Shown one piece after another: positions 1 through 8,901 of a stretch of 48,677 nucleotides of DNA. The number at the start of each line of letters is the position of its first letter. Within the stretch, counting starts at the first letter, position 1. A program made the position numbers and the translations under genes. The notes below the pieces were generated by a model. The model searched no databases and was not told where the DNA came from. It worked only from the letters and a program-made list of their open reading frames with translations. The stretch is from Methylobacterium iners (lineage in GTDB: Bacteria; Pseudomonadota; Alphaproteobacteria; Rhizobiales; Beijerinckiaceae), in assembly GCF_022179305.1 (NCBI RefSeq), contig NZ_BPQP01000047.1, positions 1-48,677 of the forward strand, read 5' to 3'.

Positions 1-69
1 ACCACATTGCCCGAACGGAAGGACGGCCGGCCCGGCCGATTGCGGCTCGCTTAAGGGCGATGCCCGCCA

Positions 70-100
70 GTCCTGCGCCCGGTCGCATCGGGCGCAGGAC
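70..100. other. Perfect hairpin upstream of hpnA
   Basis: Positions 70-80 and 90-100 are exact reverse complements (GTCCTGCGCCC / GGGCGCAGGAC), an 11-bp G+C-rich stem with a 9-nt loop. It ends 29 nt before the hpnA ATG. No T-run follows on either strand, so it is not a classical terminator. It could be a leader hairpin or the end of an operon left of the window. Nothing else was recognised in 1-129. Confidence 0.55.
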
Positions 101-129
101 GGCCAAAACCTTGTTCCGCAGGCGTTTCG

Positions 130-1227
130 ATGACAGAAGCGGCCGCGACGGGACGCCCGGCGCCTCAGCCGCGCGCCCTTCCCCATGACGATACGAGCGA
201 GATGCCCGACGCGACCCCTCCAGGCCCGTCCGATGCCGGCCCGGTGCTGATCACCGGCGCCAGCGGATTCCTGGGCGCCGCGCTGGTGGATGTCTTTCGG
301 AACGCGGGCTTTCCCGTCCGCATCATGGTTCGCGCCTCGAGCCCGCGCACGAACCTGGTCTGGAACGACGTCGAGACGGTCGAGGCCGACATGCGCGACC
401 GGGCCGGCGTCGCCGCCGCCCTCGAGGGCCAGCGCTACCTGATCCACGCGGCGGCCGATTACCGGCTCTGGGCGCCCGACCCGGAGGACATCGTCCGCAC
501 GAACCGCGACGGCACACTCATCCTCATGGAAGAGGCGCTGCGGGCTGGACTCGAGCGCGTCGTCTATACGTCGAGCGTCGCCACCATCAAGCCGCACGAC
601 GACGGGACGCCGGCCGACGAAACCCGCCCGCTGACGCCCGGTACCGCGATCGGCGCCTACAAGCGCAGCAAGGTCGTCGCGGAGCGCGTGGTCGAGGAGA
701 TGGCCGCCCGCAACGGCCTGCCGGTGGTGATTGTGAACCCCTCGACGCCGATCGGCCCGCGCGACGTGAAGCCGACGCCGACCGGCCGCATCATCCTGGA
801 GGCGGCGCTCGGTCGGATGCCGGCCTTCGTCGATACGGGGCTGAACCTCGCCCACGTGGACGACGTGGCCGCCGGGCATCTCGCGGCCCTGCGCCGGGGC
901 CGGACCGGCGAGCGCTACATCTTGGGCGGCGAGAACGTGCTCCTGTCCCAGATGCTCGCCGACATCGCCGGCATGGTCGGGCGCAAGGCCCCGACCGTGA
1001 AGCTGCCCCGCGCCGCCGTCTACCCGATCGCCTATATCTCCGAGCAGATGGCGCGGCTGACCGGCAAGGCGCCCTTCGCAACGATCGACGGCATCAGGAT
1101 GTCGCGCTACCGGATGTTCTTCTCCGACGCCAAGGCGCGGGCCGAGCTCGGCTACACGGCCCGGCCCTATCGCGAGGGCCTGTCCGACGCCCTCGCCTGG
1201 TTCCGGCAATCGGGAGCCCTGCGATGA
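130..1227 (+). CDS. hpnA: Hopanoid-associated sugar epimerase/reductase HpnA
   Basis: 365-aa protein of the extended short-chain dehydrogenase family (NAD-dependent epimerase/dihydroflavonol-reductase type). It has the nucleotide-binding motif TGASGFLG near residues 43-50 and the catalytic Tyr-x3-Lys in GAYKRSK. Members next to hopanoid genes are called HpnA. The precise substrate is not established; a role in making the sugar-like side chain is usually assumed. The first ~37 residues are Pro/Ala-rich and precede the Rossmann fold, so an ATG at 202 is a possible alternative start. The stop overlaps the hpnC start (ATGA at 1224-1227), implying translational coupling as the first gene of the hpn operon. 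Confidence 0.9.
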   Translation: MTEAAATGRPAPQPRALPHDDTSEMPDATPPGPSDAGPVLITGASGFLGAALVDVFRNAGFPVRIMVRASSPRTNLVWNDVETVEADMRDRAGVAAALEGQRYLIHAAADYRLWAPDPEDIVRTNRDGTLILMEEALRAGLERVVYTSSVATIKPHDDGTPADETRPLTPGTAIGAYKRSKVVAERVVEEMAARNGLPVVIVNPSTPIGPRDVKPTPTGRIILEAALGRMPAFVDTGLNLAHVDDVAAGHLAALRRGRTGERYILGGENVLLSQMLADIAGMVGRKAPTVKLPRAAVYPIAYISEQMARLTGKAPFATIDGIRMSRYRMFFSDAKARAELGYTARPYREGLSDALAWFRQSGALR

Positions 1228-2138
1228 GCGCGAGCCTCAGCAGCCCCGCCGAGGCGCGGTCGGGCAAGGGCCATCACGACGAGAACTTCCCCGTCGCGTC
1301 CCACCTGATCCACCCGCGCCACCGCCCCGCGATCCTCGCCTTCTACCACTTCGTGCGGGCGGGCGACGACGTGGCCGACCACGCCGAGCTCTCGCCCGAG
1401 CGGAAGATCGTGCTCCTCGACCGGCTGGCCGATGCGCTCACCGGCCAGGGGCCATCGGACCCCGAGGCCGAGCCCCTGAAGGCGGAGCTCGCCGCCCGTG
1501 GCCTGCCGCCGCGCCACGCGCTCGAACTCCTCGACGCCTTCCGGATGGATGCCCGCAAGAGCCGCTACGCGACCTGGGACGATCTCATTGGATATTGCCG
1601 GCTCTCCGCGATGCCGGTCGGCCGCTACGTCCTCGACGTCCACGGCGAGGATCCTGCCGTGGTGTGGGGACCCTCCGACGCGATCTGCGCGGCCCTGCAG
1701 ATCCTCAACCACCTTCAGGATTGCGGGAAGGATTTCCGCAGCCTCGACCGGGTCTACATCCCGCAGGAGAGCCTGGACCGGCACGGGGTCCGGATCGAGG
1801 CGCTCGGCGCGGCCAAGGCCTCCCCAGCCTTGCGCGCAGTCATCCGGGAGCTCGCCGAGCGCACGCTGGGGCTCCTCGACGAGGGGGCCGTGCTGCCCGA
1901 CCTAATCCGCGACACCCGCCTCAGCCTGGAGATCGCGGCCATCCACCGCCTCGCCGTCGTCCTGACCAAGGGTCTGACCAGCCGCGACCCTCTGAGCGAG
2001 AAGGTCCACCACGGCAAGGCCGCCTTCGCGCTCACGGCACTCTGCGGGGTCACGACGACCCTCCTCCGCCGACCCTTCCGCGAGAAGATCCTGCGCGCGC
2101 ACGCCCTGCGCATGGCAGGCCCGGGAGTTCGCCCGTGA
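1224..2138 (+). CDS. hpnC: Squalene synthase-like HpnC (hydroxysqualene synthase)
   Basis: 304-aa trans-isoprenyl diphosphate synthase fold. In the HpnCDE route HpnD makes presqualene diphosphate, HpnC turns it into hydroxysqualene and HpnE reduces that to squalene. The two Asp-rich motifs are visible: DDVAD at residues 48-52 and LQDCGKD at 164-170, the latter in the HpnC form LQDxxxD. It starts inside the hpnA stop (ATGA) and its own stop overlaps the GTG of hpnD. HpnC and HpnD are paralogues. The HpnC assignment rests on position and on LQDCGKD, against LRDIDED in the next protein. Confidence 0.92.
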   Translation: MSASLSSPAEARSGKGHHDENFPVASHLIHPRHRPAILAFYHFVRAGDDVADHAELSPERKIVLLDRLADALTGQGPSDPEAEPLKAELAARGLPPRHALELLDAFRMDARKSRYATWDDLIGYCRLSAMPVGRYVLDVHGEDPAVVWGPSDAICAALQILNHLQDCGKDFRSLDRVYIPQESLDRHGVRIEALGAAKASPALRAVIRELAERTLGLLDEGAVLPDLIRDTRLSLEIAAIHRLAVVLTKGLTSRDPLSEKVHHGKAAFALTALCGVTTTLLRRPFREKILRAHALRMAGPGVRP

Positions 2139-2989
2139 GCGCCACCGCGACGCCCTACCCCGAGGCGGTCGGGGCCGAGGCCCCGGCCCTGCCGGCGGCC
2201 GGCTCCTCCTTCTACACCGCCATGCGGCTGCTGCCGCGGGAGCGCCGCGAGGCGATGTACGCGGTCTACGCCTTCTGCCGATCGGTGGACGACGTCGCCG
2301 ACGACGGCGGACCCGCCGAAATCCGCGCGGCCGAACTGGACCGCTGGCGGGCGGAGATCGACGCACTCTATGCGGGTCGGCCGCCCGCGCGGGTCCAGCC
2401 GCTCGCCGAGCCGGTCCGGCGCTACGGCCTCCTGCGCGAGGATTTCCAGGCCGTCATCGACGGCATGGCGATGGATGCCTTCGAGGACATCGTCGCACCG
2501 GACGAGGCGACCCTCGACCTCTATTGCGACCGCGTCGCCAGCGCCGTCGGCCGGCTCTCCGTGCGCATTTTCGGGATGCCCGACGCGCTCGGCATTCGGC
2601 TCGCCCACCACGAGGGCCGGGCGCTTCAGCTCACCAACATCCTGCGCGACATCGACGAGGATGCCGAGCGCGGCCGTCTCTACCTTCCGCGGGAAAAGCT
2701 CGCGGCGATCGGCCTCGATGATCCCACGCCGGCAGAAGCGATCCAGCACCCGCGGATCGGCGAAGTCTGCGAAGGCTTGGCCGCTGAGGCCGAGGCCCAT
2801 TACCGGGCGACCTGGGACATCATCGGCCGGAGCCCGCGCCGGGCGACCAAGGCGCCCCGCCTGATGGCCGCGGCCTATCGGCTCTACCTCGACGCGCTCG
2901 TCAAGCGCGGCTGGGCGCCGCCGCGCGCCCGGGTGAAGCCCGGCAAGCTCGCCCTCGTCGCCGTCGCGCTCCGGCACGGGATCGTCTGA
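2135..2989 (+). CDS. hpnD: Presqualene diphosphate synthase HpnD
   Basis: 284-aa squalene/phytoene synthase family enzyme that condenses two farnesyl diphosphates to presqualene diphosphate. Asp-rich motifs are DDVADD at residues 52-57 and NILRDIDED ending at residue 176, followed by the family's GRLYLP. The start is taken as the GTG at 2135, which overlaps the hpnC TGA (GTGA). An open frame runs much further upstream, but it lies across hpnC and has no synthase-like sequence. The stop overlaps the next ATG (TGATG, 2987-2991), so hpnC-hpnD-hpnE form one coupled block. Confidence 0.92.
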   Translation: MSATATPYPEAVGAEAPALPAAGSSFYTAMRLLPRERREAMYAVYAFCRSVDDVADDGGPAEIRAAELDRWRAEIDALYAGRPPARVQPLAEPVRRYGLLREDFQAVIDGMAMDAFEDIVAPDEATLDLYCDRVASAVGRLSVRIFGMPDALGIRLAHHEGRALQLTNILRDIDEDAERGRLYLPREKLAAIGLDDPTPAEAIQHPRIGEVCEGLAAEAEAHYRATWDIIGRSPRRATKAPRLMAAAYRLYLDALVKRGWAPPRARVKPGKLALVAVALRHGIV

Positions 2990-4272
2990 TGGCGGGAACG
3001 GTTCACGTCGTCGGCGCCGGCCTCGCCGGCCTCTCGGCCGCCGTATCGCTGGTTGCGGGCGGCGCGCGCGTCGTCGTGCACGAGGCCGCCAAGCAGGCGG
3101 GCGGGCGCTGCCGCTCCTACTACGATCCGACGCTCGGCCTGACCATCGACAACGGCAACCACCTGCTCCTGTCGGGCAACCGCTCCGCGCTCGACTTCAT
3201 GCGCACGATCGGCGCGCCCGCCGACGCGCTGAGCGGGCCGGAGGAGGCCGTCTTCGATTTCGCCGACCTCAAGAGCGGCGAGCGCTGGCGGCTGCGCCCC
3301 AATGCCGGCCGCGTGCCCTGGTGGGTGCTCACCCCCTCCCGCCGCGTGCCGGGCAGCCGGGCCCGGGACTACCTCGCGCCGCTCGGCATCCTGCGGGCCG
3401 GCGCCGGGCGCACCATCGGCGAGAGCATGGATTGCGCCGGCGCGCTCTACGAGCGCCTCTGGCATCCCGTCCTGCTTGCGGCCCTCAACACCGATCCGAA
3501 GGAGAGCGACGCCCGCCTCGCCGCCACGATCCTGCGCGAGACCCTGGGCGCCGGGGGGCAGGCCTGCCGCCCGCTCGTGGCCGTGAACGGCCTGTCGGCC
3601 GCCTTCGTCGACCCTGCGGTCGCCTGGCTCCAGGCCCAGGGCGCCTCCCTTCGCTTCGGGCGGCGCCTGCGGGCGCTCGGCTTCGGCGAGGACCGGATCA
3701 GCAGCCTGGCCTTTGGCGACGAGAGCATCGACCTCGGCGTCGACGATGCCGTCGTCCTGGCTCTGCCCCCCTGGGTCGCCGCGGACCTCGTTCCCGGCCT
3801 CTCGGCGCCGCGGGACTACCGCTCGATCGTCAATGCTCACTACGCGATCCGACCACCGGACGGCGCGCCGCTTCTGCTCGGCGTGGTGAACGGGCTGACG
3901 GAGTGGCTATTTGCCTATCCCGATCGTCTGTCCGTCACGATCAGCGGCGCCGATCGGCTGCTCGATGTTCCCAGGGAAGACTTAAGTCGGCAGATCTGGG
4001 CGGAACTCTCGACTTTGACGGGACTTGCACCGGAACTGCCCAGCTGGCAGATCGTCAAGGAGAAGCGGGCGACCTTCGCGGCAACGCCCGCCGAGGCGGC
4101 ACGGCGTGCGAGCGCCGTGACGTCGCACGAGAACCTCGTCCTGGCAGGCGACTGGACCGCGACCGGACTGCCATCGACGATCGAGGGAGCGATCCGCTCA
4201 GGGACGACCGCTGCGCACGCGCTTCTCCGCGGAGGATCGTGTGCGTCGGCACAGACGCGCGGCGCGGCGTGA
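2989..4272 (+). CDS. hpnE: Squalene-associated FAD-dependent desaturase HpnE
   Basis: 427-aa flavoprotein of the amine oxidase/phytoene desaturase superfamily. The N-terminal dinucleotide-binding motif is VVGAGLAGLSAA with a downstream acidic residue, and GGRCRSYY follows in the position of the family's GGR motif. Near the C-terminus is LAGDWTATGLPSTIEGAI, the FAD-contacting segment typical of these enzymes. HpnE carries out the last reductive step, hydroxysqualene to squalene. It is translated from an ATG overlapping the hpnD stop and is followed 37 nt later by shc. Confidence 0.92.
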   Translation: MAGTVHVVGAGLAGLSAAVSLVAGGARVVVHEAAKQAGGRCRSYYDPTLGLTIDNGNHLLLSGNRSALDFMRTIGAPADALSGPEEAVFDFADLKSGERWRLRPNAGRVPWWVLTPSRRVPGSRARDYLAPLGILRAGAGRTIGESMDCAGALYERLWHPVLLAALNTDPKESDARLAATILRETLGAGGQACRPLVAVNGLSAAFVDPAVAWLQAQGASLRFGRRLRALGFGEDRISSLAFGDESIDLGVDDAVVLALPPWVAADLVPGLSAPRDYRSIVNAHYAIRPPDGAPLLLGVVNGLTEWLFAYPDRLSVTISGADRLLDVPREDLSRQIWAELSTLTGLAPELPSWQIVKEKRATFAATPAEAARRASAVTSHENLVLAGDWTATGLPSTIEGAIRSGTTAAHALLRGGSCASAQTRGAA

Positions 4273-4309
4273 CGGATTTCGGCTGCATGAGGCGGCTGAC
4301 GAGGCGAGG

Positions 4310-6310
4310 ATGATGCGAGAGGCTTTCAAGAAGGTCGAGGCGCTGCAGCGCCCGAAGACTCAGGAAATTTCCCTCGACGACGTCGAGCGCGGCGTCCAGC
4401 GGGCGACCGGAGCGCTGACGGCGCTGGCGCATGGCGACGGGCATCTCTGTTTCGAGCTCGAGGCGGATGCGACGATCCCGTCCGAGTACATCCTGTTCCA
4501 CAACTTCCGCGCCACCCCGATCCCGGACGGTCTCGCGCCCAAGATCGGCAATTACCTGCGCCGCACGCAGGGCAAGCACGGCGGCTGGGCGCTGGTGCAT
4601 GACGGCCCCTTCGACATCAGCGCCAGCGTGAAGGCCTATTTCGCCCTGAAGCTGATCGGCGACGGGGTCGAGGCCCCGCACATGCGCCGGGCCCGCGAGG
4701 CGATCCTGTCCCGGGGCGGGGCGGCCAATTCCAACGTCTTCACGCGCTTCCTGCTCGCCCTGTTCGGCGAGGTGCCGTGGCGCGCGGTCCCCGTGATGCC
4801 GGTGGAGATCATGCATCTCCCGCGCTGGTTCCCCTTCCACCTCGACAAGGTGTCCTACTGGGCACGCTGCGTGATGGTGCCCCTGTTCGTCCTGCAGGCG
4901 AAGAAGCCCCGCGCCAGAAATCCCCTCGGCATCGGCATCTCCGAGCTGTTCGTGACGCCGCCCGAGCACGTCCAGACCTGGCCGGGCAGCCCCCACGCGA
5001 CCTGGCCCTGGACGCCGATCTTCGGGGGCATCGACCGCATCCTCCAGAAGACGCAGGACTACTTCCCCAAGAAGCGCCGGCAGCGCGCGATCGACAAGGC
5101 GGTGGCCTGGGTGAGCGAGCGCCTCAACGGTGAGGACGGCCTCGGCGCGATCTTCCCGGCCATGGTCAATTCCGTGCTCATGTACGAGGTGCTCGGCTAT
5201 CCGGCCGATCACCCGCAGGTGCGGATCGCCTGCGAGGCCATCGAGAAGCTCGTGGTCGTCAAGGAGCACGAGGCCTACGTGCAGCCCTGCCTCTCGCCGG
5301 TCTGGGACACGGCGCTGGCGAGCCACGCCCTGCTCGAGGCCGGCGGCGGCGAGGCCGAGCATCAGGCCCGCCGCGGCCTCGACTGGCTGCGCCCCCTCCA
5401 GGTCCTCGACATCAAGGGCGATTGGGCGGCCGCCAAGCCGAACGTACGGCCGGGCGGCTGGGCCTTCCAATACGCCAACCCGCATTTCCCCGACCTCGAC
5501 GACACCGCCGTGGTGGTGATGGCCATGGACCGGGCCATGCGCCAGCACGGCCTCGTCGCGGGCATGCCCGATTACGGCGCGGCGATCGCCCGCGCCCGGG
5601 AATGGGTCGAGGGCCTGCAGAGCAAGGATGGCGGCTGGGCGGCGTTCGATGCCGACAACAACCACCATTACCTCAATTCGATTCCGTTCTCGGATCACGG
5701 TGCGCTCCTCGACCCGCCGACGGCCGACGTCACCGCCCGCGTCGTCTCGATGCTGGCGCAGCTCGGCGAGACCCGCGCGAGCTCGAAGGCCCTCGATCGC
5801 GGCGTCGCCTACCTCCTCGCCGATCAGGAAGAGGACGGCAGCTGGTACGGCCGCTGGGGCATGAACTTCATCTACGGCACCTGGTCGGTGCTGTGCGCGC
5901 TCAACGCGGCCGGACATGACCACGCCTCGCCGGAGATCCGCCGCGCGGTCTCCTGGCTCATCCGCATCCAAAACCCGGATGGCGGCTGGGGCGAGGACGC
6001 CTCGTCCTACAAGATCGACCCGGCCTTCGAGCCCGGCTACTCGACGGCTTCGCAGACGGCCTGGGCGCTGCTCGCGCTCATGGCGGCCGGAGCCTGCGAC
6101 GACCCGGCCGTGACGCGCGGCATCAACTATCTGACGCGTACGCAGGGGGCGGACGGCTTCTGGGCCGAGGAGCGCTACACCGCGACCGGGTTCCCGCGGG
6201 TGTTCTACCTGCGCTACCACGGCTACCCGAAGTTCTTCCCGCTCTGGGCGATGGCGCGCTTCCGCAACCTCAAGCGGAGCAACGCGCGGAACGTGGCGTT
6301 CGGGATGTGA
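4310..6310 (+). CDS. shc: Squalene-hopene cyclase (HpnF)
   Basis: 666-aa triterpene cyclase that folds squalene into hopene and diplopterol at the membrane. The catalytic acid motif DLDDTA lies at residues 395-400, and several QW-type repeats are present (for example DGGWAAFD, DGSWYGRWG, DGGWGED). The frame is open back to 4241, inside hpnE. The double ATG at 4310/4313 is preferred because GAGG (4301-4304) lies 5 nt upstream and the protein then begins MMREAF at normal family length. It is the core enzyme of the operon and is followed 16 nt later by hpnG. Confidence 0.95.
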   Translation: MMREAFKKVEALQRPKTQEISLDDVERGVQRATGALTALAHGDGHLCFELEADATIPSEYILFHNFRATPIPDGLAPKIGNYLRRTQGKHGGWALVHDGPFDISASVKAYFALKLIGDGVEAPHMRRAREAILSRGGAANSNVFTRFLLALFGEVPWRAVPVMPVEIMHLPRWFPFHLDKVSYWARCVMVPLFVLQAKKPRARNPLGIGISELFVTPPEHVQTWPGSPHATWPWTPIFGGIDRILQKTQDYFPKKRRQRAIDKAVAWVSERLNGEDGLGAIFPAMVNSVLMYEVLGYPADHPQVRIACEAIEKLVVVKEHEAYVQPCLSPVWDTALASHALLEAGGGEAEHQARRGLDWLRPLQVLDIKGDWAAAKPNVRPGGWAFQYANPHFPDLDDTAVVVMAMDRAMRQHGLVAGMPDYGAAIARAREWVEGLQSKDGGWAAFDADNNHHYLNSIPFSDHGALLDPPTADVTARVVSMLAQLGETRASSKALDRGVAYLLADQEEDGSWYGRWGMNFIYGTWSVLCALNAAGHDHASPEIRRAVSWLIRIQNPDGGWGEDASSYKIDPAFEPGYSTASQTAWALLALMAAGACDDPAVTRGINYLTRTQGADGFWAEERYTATGFPRVFYLRYHGYPKFFPLWAMARFRNLKRSNARNVAFGM

Positions 6311-6326
6311 GCGGGCGGGCTCGCCG

Positions 6327-7028
6327 ATGAGGCGAGAGCCGGACGAGGCGGCACTCGTCCTCGCCGTGGTCGGGCTCTCCAAGGAGGCTCGGCTGGCAGC
6401 GGGCCCCGGAATTGCCGTGCTCGGAACCGGCGGCGATCCGCGGCGGCTGCGTGCGGCGCTGGCCGAGCGGCCGTCCGCCGGTCTCCGTGGGGTCATCAGC
6501 TTCGGGATCGCAGGGGGGCTCGATGCCAGCCTCGCAGCCGGAGACTTAGTCGTCGCATCCGGCATCGTCGCAGACGATCGGCGCTTCGGCACCGACCCGA
6601 CGATGACGGCGCGTATTCAGGGTATGCTGGCCCGATCGAGCGTGCAGCCCGTCTCGGCGGACCTCGCGGGGGTCGATCAGGCGGTCCTCAGCGTCGCGGG
6701 CAAAGCGGCACTTCGCGCACGGACGGGGGCCGCGGCCGTCGACATGGAGTCCCACGTGGCGGCGGCCTTCGCCGATCGACACGGCTTGCCCTTCGCCGCC
6801 ATCCGCGCGGTCTGCGATCCCGCGAGCCGTGCCCTGCCGGCCTTCGTGGCGACGGCGCTCAAGCCGAATGGCGATCCCGACGTCGTCGGCGTGCTCGCCG
6901 CCGTGATCGCCCGTCGCGCCGGCGTCCGCGAGCTCGTCCGGCTTGCGCGCGACTCGTCAGCAGCCTTCGGAACGCTGACCCGATGCCGGCAAAGCCTCGG
7001 GTCCAATCTTGGGGTTTTATCCGCCTAG
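6327..7028 (+). CDS. hpnG: Hopanoid-associated phosphorylase HpnG
   Basis: 233-aa member of the nucleoside phosphorylase (MTA/SAH nucleosidase) superfamily. It shows the phosphate/ribose-binding stretch FGIAGGLDASL and the family's VDMES at residues 138-142, where Glu contacts the ribose. HpnG acts on adenosylhopane, the HpnH product, removing adenine to give ribosylhopane derivatives. It is the last gene of the plus-strand operon and ends 138 nt before a strong intrinsic terminator. Confidence 0.9.
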   Translation: MRREPDEAALVLAVVGLSKEARLAAGPGIAVLGTGGDPRRLRAALAERPSAGLRGVISFGIAGGLDASLAAGDLVVASGIVADDRRFGTDPTMTARIQGMLARSSVQPVSADLAGVDQAVLSVAGKAALRARTGAAAVDMESHVAAAFADRHGLPFAAIRAVCDPASRALPAFVATALKPNGDPDVVGVLAAVIARRAGVRELVRLARDSSAAFGTLTRCRQSLGSNLGVLSA

Positions 7029-7166
7029 CCGTGCCCGACGACCGGCTCAGGTCATCGGAGCGGGTGGCCCGCCAGGCTCTCCTTCGCTCTTGTGGAAGGT
7101 CTGGAGGTCGGTCTTCTAGGGGGCTCCACCACTCGCCAACCTCCAGCGACAGCATAGCCGAAAAGA

Positions 7167-7200
7167 AAAAGCCCGCCGCGTTCTCCCGCGGCGGGCTTTT
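7167..7200. terminator. Bidirectional intrinsic terminator between hpnG and hpnH
   Basis: Perfect 14-bp stem: AAAAGCCCGCCGCG (7167-7180) pairs with CGCGGCGGGCTTTT (7187-7200) around the loop TTCTCC. A-tracts on one side and T-tracts on the other give a U-tail on both strands, so it can end both the hpnA-G transcript and the opposing hpnH transcript, whose stop codon is at 7221. Confidence 0.9.
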
Positions 7201-7220
7201 CAAACCGACAGCGGCTCAGT

Positions 7221-8384
7221 TCAGGCCGCCGTGCGCTTCCGCGCTTCCGCCTTGGTGTCGGCGCCCGAGGCCTTGATCACCGAGAGCTGCTGCGCGACGT
7301 TGCGCGAGAAAACGAACTCGGCCGGGCGCTGGTTTTCCAGGCTCACCTCGGGGGCCATGTCGCCCTCGGTCCTGATGCCGCGGATGGCGTGGACGATGGG
7401 CTTCCAAGGCTTCTTCACGGAATCGACCACCGAGGAGGCCTCGTAGCCCGAATGCACCATGCAGTCGGCGCACTTCTCGTAGTTGCCAGTGCCGTAGGCG
7501 TCCCAATCCGTCTCCTCCATCAGCTCCTTGAAGGTCGCGGCGTAGCCCTCGCCGAGGAGGTAGCACGGCTTCTGCCAGCCGAAGACGGTGCGGGTCGGGT
7601 TGCCCCAGGGGGTGCAATGATAGGTCTGGTTGCCGGCCAGGAAGTCGAGGAACAGGCCGGATTGCTGGAAGGTCCACTTCTCGCGGCCCTTCTCCTTGCC
7701 GTGCCGGAAGACGCCCCGGAACAGGTCCTTGGTCGCCTTGCGGTTGAGAAAGTGCTGCTGGTCGGGGGCGCGCTCGTAGGCGTAGCCGGGCGAGACGGTG
7801 ATGCCGTCGATGCCCATCTTCGTCACGCTGTCGAAGAAGTCGGCGATCTTGTCGGCCGAGGAATTGTTGAAGAAGGTGCAGTTGATGGTGACCCGGAAGC
7901 CCATCTCCTTGGCCTTGGCGATCGCGGCCACGGCCTTGTCGTAGACGCCCCGCTGGCAGACCGACTGGTCGTGCATCTCCTTGTCGCCGTCGAGGTGGAT
8001 CGACCAGGTGAAGTACGGGCTCGGGCGGTACTCCTTGATCTTCTTCTCGAGGAGCAGCGCGTTGGTGCAGACAATCGCGAACTTCTTCTGCGCGATGATG
8101 CCCTCGACGATCTGAGGAAGATCCTTGTGGAGAAGCGGCTCGCCGCCGGCGATCACCACGACGGGTGCACCGCACTCGCGCACGGATTCGAGGGCATCCG
8201 CGACGGGTAGGCGCTTGTTGAGGATCTCGTCGGGATAGTCGATCTTCCCGCAGCCGGCGCAGGCGAGATTGCAGCGGAACAGCGGCTCCATCATCATCAC
8301 GAGCGGATAGCGCTTGCGGCCGGTGAGGTGCTGCTTGAGGATGTAGCCGCCAATCTTCGCGACGTACCGAAGGGGAATGCCCAA
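7221..8384 (-). CDS. hpnH: Adenosylhopane synthase, radical SAM protein HpnH
   Basis: 387-aa radical SAM enzyme that links the 5'-deoxyadenosyl group to diploptene, the first step of side-chain extension to C35 hopanoids. The cluster motif is Cys38-x3-Cys42-x2-Cys45 in CNLACAGC. A C-terminal region with further Cys (CADCMVHSGYEA) fits an SPASM-like extension. The start is a TTG at 8384; an excellent Shine-Dalgarno AAAGGAG (8392-8398, minus strand) sits 7 nt away, and no in-frame ATG occurs before residue 30. It is transcribed toward hpnG and away from hpnN. Confidence 0.93.
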   Translation of the reverse strand: MGIPLRYVAKIGGYILKQHLTGRKRYPLVMMMEPLFRCNLACAGCGKIDYPDEILNKRLPVADALESVRECGAPVVVIAGGEPLLHKDLPQIVEGIIAQKKFAIVCTNALLLEKKIKEYRPSPYFTWSIHLDGDKEMHDQSVCQRGVYDKAVAAIAKAKEMGFRVTINCTFFNNSSADKIADFFDSVTKMGIDGITVSPGYAYERAPDQQHFLNRKATKDLFRGVFRHGKEKGREKWTFQQSGLFLDFLAGNQTYHCTPWGNPTRTVFGWQKPCYLLGEGYAATFKELMEETDWDAYGTGNYEKCADCMVHSGYEASSVVDSVKKPWKPIVHAIRGIRTEGDMAPEVSLENQRPAEFVFSRNVAQQLSVIKASGADTKAEARKRTAA

Positions 8385-8391
8385 AACGCGG

Positions 8392-8398
8392 CTCCTTT
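8392..8398 (-). promoter_or_regulatory. Shine-Dalgarno that fixes the hpnH TTG start
   Basis: The minus strand reads AAAGGAG, then 7 nt, then TTG GGC ATT CCC. The match to the anti-SD and the spacing support the rare TTG start of hpnH. Confidence 0.8.
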
Positions 8399-8470
8399 GT
8401 TCTTGCCTTGATTTGACGGGCTGCTTAGCGCGGAAAAGTGGCGAATTCCAGTAAGCTAAAGGGATGTCAG

Positions 8471-8493
8471 CCCTGCGCGAAGCCCGCGCAGGG
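8471..8493. other. 9-bp perfect hairpin upstream of hpnH
   Basis: CCCTGCGCG (8471-8479) and CGCGCAGGG (8485-8493) are exact reverse complements around the loop AAGCC. It lies about 87 nt upstream of the hpnH start on the minus strand. No U-tail is present. It could be a leader structure or a protein-binding palindrome. Confidence 0.5.
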
Positions 8494-8901
8494 GACCATC
8501 ACCAGTGTTTAGGCGCATGACGTAATCCCGCCACAGGCAAGCGCTGCCATCGCCCCGGATCACGTCACCGGGTTTCGGCGCCTGCACTGGACGTGATGCC
8601 GGCACCGTGGAACGGATCGCGCGGCCCGCCGTTCTGGTGCGGTGCGCAATCGCACTTCGGCGCCGCTGGCCCGCGGATCGCGGCTGCGTTGCATTCGGGG
8701 GCACGGACCGGTACTGAGCGCGCAATCCCGATTGGATGGCTGGACCCATGCGGAGCGATCCCGTGCGTGTCGGCATGGGTCGGCCACGCAGCGCGACTCG
8801 GCGTTCGACGCGTCTGATGTTAACCGGCTCTGCCGGCGGGCGGGCGGAAGCGCCGGTCCAAGCGCGTTTCGGGGTCTGACCACTCAGCAGGCAGGGTACT
8901 C

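Larger units (their letters stand above)
8385..8901. other. Non-coding gap between divergent hpnH and hpnN
   Basis: 517 bp separate the hpnH TTG and the hpnN GTG. Short open frames exist on both strands, but their translations are Arg/Ser-rich and show no domain, so I reject them. The gap holds the hpnH Shine-Dalgarno, a 9-bp hairpin at 8471-8493 and presumably the promoters of both genes. I could not identify convincing -35/-10 pairs. Confidence 0.6.

Noticed and set aside
1595-2989. 464-aa N-terminally extended HpnD
   Set aside because: The first 180 residues are hpnC read in another frame; GTG at 2135 gives the normal enzyme.
4055-6592. 845-codon minus-strand frame opposite shc
   Set aside because: Shadow of the cyclase gene; no domain and no ribosome site.
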